Assembly: GCA_003666325.1 (NCBI GenBank)
Contig: QPIL01000108.1
Location: forward strand, 1 to 39,361
DNA length: 39,361 nt
Reading direction: 5' to 3'
Source of the DNA: Methylococcales symbiont of Iophon sp. n. MRB-2018
GTDB taxonomy: Bacteria; Pseudomonadota; Gammaproteobacteria; Methylococcales; Methylomonadaceae
A program made the position numbers and the translations under genes. Shown here one piece after another: positions 34,371-39,361 of the stretch. The stretch's first letter is position 1, and each line of letters opens with the position of its first letter. The notes under the pieces are model-generated. The model saw only the letters and a list, made by a program, of their open reading frames with translations, ran no database searches and was not told the DNA's origin.

Positions 34371-35210
34371 TTATTTTTCAAGCCCAATATAGTCCCATAT
34401 TTGGTTCACCACAGAGGCTTTTCTGTGTTCTAGTACGGGAGGACCATTAGGGAAATTTTCTTGATAAACTTTCCCCACATCTTCTGCCAGATCATGCAGA
34501 CCCAGTTCTGTATAGGCATCTTGCATGACTTGTAAGGCATAAGGTACTGCAGGTGTACGTTGAAATTCTTTAATCACAAAACCTGCTCTATTAGCGGCGG
34601 CAACATAGGCTTTACGTTTCATATAAAATCGTGCTACATGAATTTCGTACATGGCTAGATTATTTTTCAAAGACAGCATTCTTTGTTTTGCATCGGGGGT
34701 ATATTTGCTGTCAGGAAAGCGTTGCGTTAACTCTTGAAAATTAGCGTAAGATTCTTCTACATTGCTGGGGCTACGTTGAGAAGAATCCGTGGGTAAAAAA
34801 CGCTCAATAAAACCGATACTGCGATTAAAATTAATTAGACCTTTTAAATAATAGGCGTAATCTACGCTTGGGTTTCTAGGATGAATTTTAATAAAGCGGT
34901 CAGCAGCAGCAATTGCTGGTTCAGGATCCCCATTTTTAAAATAGGCATAGGCGACATCAAGCTGAGTTTGTGCTGCATACTCGCCAAAGGGATAACGAGC
35001 CTCTAATGTCTCGTAGAATGTTATAGCATTGGTATAATTTTCAGAATCCATTGCAGATCTAGCTTTATCATGGAATTTTTTTTCATCCCAATCAGCATAT
35101 TTGCTGGCTGCATCTGTCTCTTCAAATTTAAAATCTTGTATGGTTTCACAAGCTTGTAAAACCATGCCTAGTAAAAAAATAAGGAATGTTTTTTGTAAAA
35201 ATAATCGCAT
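34371..35210 (-). CDS. bamD: Outer-membrane assembly lipoprotein BamD
   Basis: BamD is the essential lipoprotein of the BAM complex that inserts beta-barrel proteins. The 279-aa product has a lipobox LQAC with Cys21 as the lipidated residue. It continues with TPR-like helices: AMDSENYTNAITFYETLEARYPFGEYAAQTQLDVAYAYFKNGDPEPAIAAADRFIKIHPR, YAYYLKGLINF, FPDSKYTPDAKQRML, MYEIHVARFYMKRKAYVAAANR. All five repeats can be seen. It is divergent from rluD. Confidence 0.96.
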   Translation of the reverse strand: MRLFLQKTFLIFLLGMVLQACETIQDFKFEETDAASKYADWDEKKFHDKARSAMDSENYTNAITFYETLEARYPFGEYAAQTQLDVAYAYFKNGDPEPAIAAADRFIKIHPRNPSVDYAYYLKGLINFNRSIGFIERFLPTDSSQRSPSNVEESYANFQELTQRFPDSKYTPDAKQRMLSLKNNLAMYEIHVARFYMKRKAYVAAANRAGFVIKEFQRTPAVPYALQVMQDAYTELGLHDLAEDVGKVYQENFPNGPPVLEHRKASVVNQIWDYIGLEK

Positions 35211-35310
35211 AATGTTAACAGTACACTGTAAAATCAGGGGTTTTTATCGTTCAACCTTACTTAAGAGAGGTCTCAGATAAAAGGTGAGTATAACTTAATT
35301 CAAACAGGAT

Positions 35311-36255
35311 ATGGCTAAATTAACAGCAGAAATACCTGATAAATTAGCTGGCATGCGTCTGGATCAATGTCTGGCTGAAATTTTTCCTGATTATTCTCGT
35401 AGTAAATTACAAATCTGGATTAAAGCGGGACGTGTAACCGTTAATAATAAGTTACTTAAAGGTAAAGATAAGATAGATGGCGGTGAGTATGTTGAACTGA
35501 ATGCTGAGACAGAACAAGTATTGGAATATGAAGCTGAAGATATTCCCTTAGATATTGTTTTTGAAGATGAGTCCATATTGATTGTTAATAAACCAGCGGG
35601 GTTAGTTGTACATCCAGCAGTAGGAAATTGGCACGGTACATTAGTCAATGCATTACTTAATCATGATGCCTCGTTAAAAACATTGCCTAGAGCAGGTATT
35701 GTGCATAGGCTAGATAAAGATACCAGTGGCTTATTGATGGTCGCCAAAACCATAACTGCTCATTATAGTTTGTCCTCACAATTACAAAATAGAACAGTAA
35801 CACGGCAGTATTTGGCTTTAGTGAAAGGCTGGATGACGACAGGAGGAACGGTTGATGCACCCTTGGGACGACATCCAAATGATCGTACTCGACATGCTGT
35901 GCGTGATGATGGTAAACATGCGGTAACGCACTATAGGTTAGAACAACGATATAAGCGACATACCCTAATCAGAGTAAAACTGGAGACAGGGCGTACCCAT
36001 CAAATACGTGTACACATGGCCCATATTCATTACCCGTTAGTAGGTGATCAGGTATACGGAAAGCGTTTTCAAATGCTCAGTCACTGTAGCAAAACCATGG
36101 AACAGGTTCTAAGAGATTTTAAAAGACAAGCATTACATGCTACTCGCCTGGGATTACAACATCCTGAAACTGACGAGTATTGTGAATGGCAACTGCCTGT
36201 GCCTGATGATATGGCACTACTATTGAAAACTTTGGAAGATGAAGAGCTGGATTGA
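35311..36255 (+). CDS. rluD: 23S rRNA pseudouridine synthase RluD
   Basis: Forms pseudouridines in helix 69 of 23S rRNA. The 314-aa protein has an S4 RNA-binding domain (residues 11-65: KLAGMRLDQCLAEIFPDYSRSKLQIWIKAGRVTVNNK) and the synthase core with HRLDKDTSG (Asp135 catalytic), and GRTHQIRVHMAHIHYPLVGDQVYG. The bamD/rluD/pgeF arrangement is classic for gammaproteobacteria. It overlaps pgeF by 17 bases. Confidence 0.96.
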   Translation: MAKLTAEIPDKLAGMRLDQCLAEIFPDYSRSKLQIWIKAGRVTVNNKLLKGKDKIDGGEYVELNAETEQVLEYEAEDIPLDIVFEDESILIVNKPAGLVVHPAVGNWHGTLVNALLNHDASLKTLPRAGIVHRLDKDTSGLLMVAKTITAHYSLSSQLQNRTVTRQYLALVKGWMTTGGTVDAPLGRHPNDRTRHAVRDDGKHAVTHYRLEQRYKRHTLIRVKLETGRTHQIRVHMAHIHYPLVGDQVYGKRFQMLSHCSKTMEQVLRDFKRQALHATRLGLQHPETDEYCEWQLPVPDDMALLLKTLEDEELD

Positions 36256-36964
36256 AGCGAATTGGCTGGCACCCCAAAATATACGAGCTATAACGACTTT
36301 ACGCTCGGGTGGGGTCAGTCAAAGTGGCTTTGACAGTTTTAATCTTGCTGACCATGTCAATGATAAAATAAAACATGTTCAGCACAACCGTCAAATATTA
36401 GCAGATAGTTTAGATCTTCCTGCTAAACCGTATTGGTTACAACAAGTACATGGTAATAAAGTTGTCAAAGTAGATTATAGCAATCATTATCAACAAGCAG
36501 ATGCCAGTTTTACCGATCAAAAAGGTTGGGTCTGTGCTGTTTTAACGGCCGATTGTTTACCTATTCTTTTAGTCAGTCAAGATGGCACGATGATTGCCGC
36601 AGTACATGCAGGTTGGCGAGGTTTATTGAAAGGTATTATTAGCCATACTGTTAAAGCCTTGGCTAAACAAAATATAATCGCTTGGTTAGGTCCCGCTATA
36701 GGTAAAGAATGCTTTGAAGTGGGTAATGAGGTTAAAAACCAGTTTGTTATGAAGTCTGCTATTTATAATGCCGCATTTAAACAAAAGGATCGACAGCACT
36801 ATTTGGTAGATATATATCAACTGGCAAGGCTTGAGCTTGCAACATTAGGCATTACCAAAGTATATGGCAGTAATTTTTGTACAATGACAGAAGATCAAAG
36901 GTTTTATTCATATCGTCGTGATGGCGAAACAGGTCGTATGGCCACGCTCATCTGGAGAGATTAA
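36239..36964 (+). CDS. pgeF: Purine nucleoside phosphorylase / peptidoglycan editing factor PgeF (YfiH)
   Basis: The 241-aa multicopper-oxidase-like protein carries the zinc/copper site: QVHGNKV, TADCLPILL and VHAGWRGL (His, Cys, His), and the end NFCTMTEDQRFYSYRRDGETGR. PgeF corrects errors in peptidoglycan precursors and related proteins have purine nucleoside phosphorylase activity. Start ATG at 36239 lies inside rluD, so translation is coupled. Confidence 0.95.
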   Translation: MKSWIEANWLAPQNIRAITTLRSGGVSQSGFDSFNLADHVNDKIKHVQHNRQILADSLDLPAKPYWLQQVHGNKVVKVDYSNHYQQADASFTDQKGWVCAVLTADCLPILLVSQDGTMIAAVHAGWRGLLKGIISHTVKALAKQNIIAWLGPAIGKECFEVGNEVKNQFVMKSAIYNAAFKQKDRQHYLVDIYQLARLELATLGITKVYGSNFCTMTEDQRFYSYRRDGETGRMATLIWRD

Positions 36965-36966
36965 TT

Positions 36967-37800
36967 TTGAATTTATTGCTATTAATTATCATTTTTACTG
37001 CTATTGGTGGGGTATTAAGTATTCTGATTGCGAGTATATTCTTATTATTGTCTGAAAACCTGAGATCAAGAATACTGCCGCATGGTATTAGTTTTGCTAT
37101 TGGCGCACTATTAGCAGTCGCATTTTGGGGTTTAATTCCCCATGCATTTGAAGAGGTTAAGCCTGATCAATTTCAAGCACTATCTGCAACCATTCTTGTC
37201 GGTATACTCGGTTTTTTTATATTGGAAAAATTATTGATCTGGCGACATTGCCATTCAGGATCTTGTGAGGCTCATGGTGATGATAAGCACACTGACTACG
37301 ACAGTCATAAATCTGCAGGAACTCTCATTATTATCGGCGACAGCATTCATAACTTTGTTGATGGTGTACTCATTGCCGCCGCCTTTTTAACCGATGTAAA
37401 ATTAGGGATGGTGACCAGTTTAGCGGTTGCAGCCCATGAAATTCCGCAAGAAGTCGGTGATTTTGCCATTTTGTTACAAGCGGGTTATAGCAAGTCAAAA
37501 GCCCTGTTTTATAATGTATTGGCCAGTTTTACTACGGTTATAGGGGGTGTTCTTGCCTATTATTGTCTGGAAGATTTACATGATATTTTGCCTTTCTTTC
37601 TTGCTTTAGCTTCATCTAGTTTTATTTATATTGCGGTGGCAGATTTAATACCTTCGCTACATAAAAAAACAGATCTAAAAACTTCATTGCAGCAAATTGT
37701 GCTAATTCTTTTCGGTGTATTAGTGATTAGTGCCTTGCATGGTGTTGCTGATGATATTGAGTTTGAAAAATATCATCAGGACTCAGGACTCAGGACTTAG
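36967..37800 (+). CDS. ZIP-family metal transporter (277 aa)
   Basis: Zinc/iron permease with about eight helices. The TTG at 36967 (two bases after the pgeF stop) is the start. Signature motifs in helices IV and V: SIHNFVDGVLIAAAF and AAHEIPQEVGDFAILL, with the conserved histidines and Glu. A His/Asp-rich loop CHSGSCEAHGDDKHTDYDSHK sits before them. The last seven residues (DSGLRT and stop) are encoded by heptamer repeats (37778-37820), so the C-terminus was altered by repeat expansion. The metal is not determined. Confidence 0.9.
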   Translation: MNLLLLIIIFTAIGGVLSILIASIFLLLSENLRSRILPHGISFAIGALLAVAFWGLIPHAFEEVKPDQFQALSATILVGILGFFILEKLLIWRHCHSGSCEAHGDDKHTDYDSHKSAGTLIIIGDSIHNFVDGVLIAAAFLTDVKLGMVTSLAVAAHEIPQEVGDFAILLQAGYSKSKALFYNVLASFTTVIGGVLAYYCLEDLHDILPFFLALASSSFIYIAVADLIPSLHKKTDLKTSLQQIVLILFGVLVISALHGVADDIEFEKYHQDSGLRT

Positions 37801-37820
37801 GACTAAGGACTTAGGGCTAA
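37778..37820. repeat. Six heptamers AGGACTN across the end of the ZIP gene
   Basis: Units AGGACTC, AGGACTC, AGGACTT, AGGACTA, AGGACTT and AGGGCTA run from 37778 to 37819. The first three and a half supply the last codons and stop of the ZIP gene. Confidence 0.8.
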
Positions 37821-37888
37821 AGTAACTGGAACCTCTGTTACCATACGTCATTCCCGAAGTTTGTTATCGGGAGTCTAGTTTTAAATAC

Positions 37889-38137
37889 CTGGATTTCTGC
37901 TTAGAACATGCAGGAATGATGGAGGGAGTGACGCGGATCTTATACTATGTTCAACAAATAACTCTGAATGAAAGAGATTTAGTTGCTCTGTTTGGGGTTG
38001 ATTTTGTTAGTATATTTTATCAGCAAAACGACCAATAAATAGCCGTTATTTTACCAAATACTGCTTGTTTTGTCTATGATTTTTGTTTAATTTATTGTTA
38101 TAAATCAGATGGTTGTTGTGTTTTTAAGGGTTGACTA
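37889..38137. repeat. Dispersed non-autonomous repeat, copy B
   Basis: About 249 bp that match 10013-10262 closely (same order, with scattered substitutions and small indels), including GGATTTCTGC...GCAGGAATGA palindrome, TCTGAATGAAAGAG, and the end TTTTTAAGGGTTGACTA. Preceded by CATTCCCG/CGGGAG-type sequence and heptamers. The 409-bp gap contains no gene. Confidence 0.8.
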
Positions 38138-38209
38138 AGTAACTATTTTTTTAGCCGATACACTGTACTCCAATCAATAAATGCCTATAAGCAACATTTA
38201 AAAAAACTT

Positions 38210-39103
38210 ATGCCTACCAAGATACTTGAGCAAAAAACAGATTGCCGCACTGATACCAGCGGAGATTTAAAAACAAAAATCATTCAATATTACGATGAGT
38301 GTTTCATCGACTATCGCCTATTTTGGATAGATTCAAAAAATCTGGGTATGCATTATGGCTATTGGGATGAAGATACAAAAACACATAGTGAATCTTTAAT
38401 CCACATGAATAGAGCATTGAGTCAGGCTATTGATATTAAACCAGGCTCAAAAATACTGGATGCGGGTTGTGGCGTTGGTGGTAGTTCAATTTGGTTGGCT
38501 AAAAACTTTGATGTAGAAGTTACAGGTATTAGCTTAACAGCCTCTCAAGTTGTACGAGCTAAAGAATATGCTAAAAAGAATGGTGTGGCTGACAGAGTAA
38601 GTTTTCAAGAAGCGGATTATTGTAATACCCCTTTTGACGATGCGTCTTTTGATATTGTCTGGGGGCTGGAAAGTATTTGTTATGCACTGGATAAACAAGA
38701 TTTTGTCGCTGAAGCTTATCGTTTATTGGGTAAAGGTGGACAATTAGTGGTAGCCGATGGTTTTGCCAATAAAACCGAATTTACTGAAGAAGAATGGAAA
38801 TATGTCGTCGCATTCCTAGATGGTTGTGTTGTCCCTAATTTTGCCACAGTAATTGAATTTCAAAATGCCATGGAGAGTTGCCAATTTAAGGATGTTAATT
38901 ATCGCGATATTACTAAAGAAACCTTGCCTTCTTCTAAGATTTTGTATAAAAAATCGCAATTAACCTACCCTATAGAAAAATTTCTAAAATGGACCGGTAT
39001 TAGAACAGCAAGCCAAACAGCTAATTACTATGCAGCAGAAAGTCAGTACCAGATTTTTAAACAAGGTTTAGCCTGTTACGGTATTTTTAAAGGCGTAAAA
39101 TAA
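38210..39103 (+). CDS. SAM-dependent methyltransferase, tocopherol/sterol-type (297 aa)
   Basis: Class I methyltransferase with motif I LDAGCGVGGSS (residues 83-93), then VTGISLTASQV, FQEADYCNTPFDDASFDIVWGLESICYALDK and GGQLVVADGF. The N-terminal region with MHYGYWD and DSKNLG resembles gamma-tocopherol, mycolic or sterol C-24 type methyltransferases (SAM-binding plus a C-terminal helical cap; YEK/YAES motifs). The substrate cannot be set from sequence. No strong ribosome-binding site precedes the ATG. It stands alone between two repeat blocks. Confidence 0.82.
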   Translation: MPTKILEQKTDCRTDTSGDLKTKIIQYYDECFIDYRLFWIDSKNLGMHYGYWDEDTKTHSESLIHMNRALSQAIDIKPGSKILDAGCGVGGSSIWLAKNFDVEVTGISLTASQVVRAKEYAKKNGVADRVSFQEADYCNTPFDDASFDIVWGLESICYALDKQDFVAEAYRLLGKGGQLVVADGFANKTEFTEEEWKYVVAFLDGCVVPNFATVIEFQNAMESCQFKDVNYRDITKETLPSSKILYKKSQLTYPIEKFLKWTGIRTASQTANYYAAESQYQIFKQGLACYGIFKGVK

Positions 39104-39168
39104 TCTTTAACGCAATATTTTTCTATTGAAGTTTTATTTATAAAAGGGCTAAAGACTCAGGACTCCTT

Positions 39169-39212
39169 GATTTTTGATTAGTTCTGGTGCGTGGAACGCA
39201 CCCTACGGATCT
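39169..39212. repeat. Single-arm copy of the REP-like hairpin
   Basis: These 44 bases are identical to 33987-34030, containing GGTGCGTGGAACGCACC, and lack the second arm. Heptamers (AAAGACTCAGGACTCC) precede it and the long heptamer array follows. Confidence 0.85.
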
Positions 39213-39361
39213 CAAGACTCAAGACTCAAGACTAAAGACTAAAGACTAAAGACTAAAGACTAAAGACTAAAGACTAAAGACTAAAGACTAAAGACTAAAG
39301 ACTAAAGACTAAAGACTAAAGACTAAAGACTAAAGACTAAAGACTAAAGACTAAAGACTAA
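39212..39361. repeat. Heptanucleotide tandem array, 3 x TCAAGAC and at least 18 x TAAAGAC
   Basis: From 39212 there are three TCAAGAC units, then an uninterrupted run of TAAAGAC from 39233 to the window edge: 18 full units plus three bases. The units are identical, so it is a perfect short tandem repeat that continues beyond the window. It belongs to the same family as the shorter heptamer patches elsewhere in this window. Confidence 0.95.

Noticed and set aside
34135..34392. 85-aa frame at the right side of the MITE-like element
   Set aside because: It lies in repeated DNA and crosses the terminal inverted repeat.
39212..39361. Possible CRISPR array
   Set aside because: Repeat units are 7 bp with no spacers and no cas genes nearby.

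Overview
This window reads as chromosomal DNA of an AT-rich gammaproteobacterium. The order atpIBEFHAGDC, the bamD / rluD-pgeF arrangement, YheS, Na+-NQR maturation factors and anaerobic-style cobalamin end-assembly genes all fit that class. The protein flavour and the repeats recall Methylococcales-type methanotrophs, but no methane or methanol oxidation gene is present, so the order-level placement is a guess.

Layout. (1) 1-2181 is accessory DNA: the 3' end of a RAYT/IS200-like transposase with a 44-bp tandem duplication, then three integron-type cassettes separated by three attC-like sites, then a graveyard of two transposase remnants. No integron integrase lies in the window. (2) 2294-9902 carries apbE-nqrM (Na+-NQR maturation), a CBS-domain protein, a DMT-like membrane protein with an extra C-terminal module, a 43-aa ORF coupled to sbcB, a DUF6763-like protein and a P-loop ATPase followed by a MetA-like acyltransferase. 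(3) 9903-16330 holds a dispersed repeat, a ComEA-like HhH protein, an alpha/beta hydrolase, a YcxB-like protein, the ABC-F ATPase YheS, a bacterial AP2-like protein and a 2-Cys peroxiredoxin with a strong terminator. (4) 16766-20500 contains groES-groEL (minus strand) with a degenerate CIRCE-like operator, moeB, a small membrane protein, an IS110 remnant and tRNA-Lys(UUU). (5) 20647-27853 is a ugd remnant followed by the full H+-type ATP synthase operon behind a near-consensus promoter. (6) 27937-28590 is a degraded toxin-antitoxin patch: a truncated higB, an intact higA ending in an attC almost identical to the one at 195-251, and vapBC remnants. (7) 28701-33806 (minus strand) is a cobalamin lower-ligand assembly cluster (cobU, cobT, cobS, bluB) interleaved with a cold-shock/TM2 protein, a shortened universal stress protein and small membrane proteins. 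(8) 33808-39361 contains a 489-bp MITE-like element, bamD, rluD-pgeF, a ZIP transporter, a second dispersed repeat copy, a SAM methyltransferase and a long heptanucleotide tandem array that runs off the window.

How it fits together. The housekeeping core (ATP synthase, chaperonin, BamD, RluD, NQR maturation, B12 lower-ligand attachment) is intact. The spaces between these blocks are loaded with mobile-element debris: RAYT, IS5-like, IS1182-like and IS110 remnants, MITE-like repeats sharing the end TTTTTAAGGGTTGACTA, REP-like hairpins and heptamers of the type AGGACTN / TAAAGAC. The most notable observation is an integron-style cassette (higA plus attC) sitting about 27 kb away from the cassette array, next to the ATP synthase operon. 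I see no clearly new multi-gene system. The best leads are that orphan cassette, the repeat/IS family, the atpE-atpF hairpins and the small coupled ORF before sbcB.
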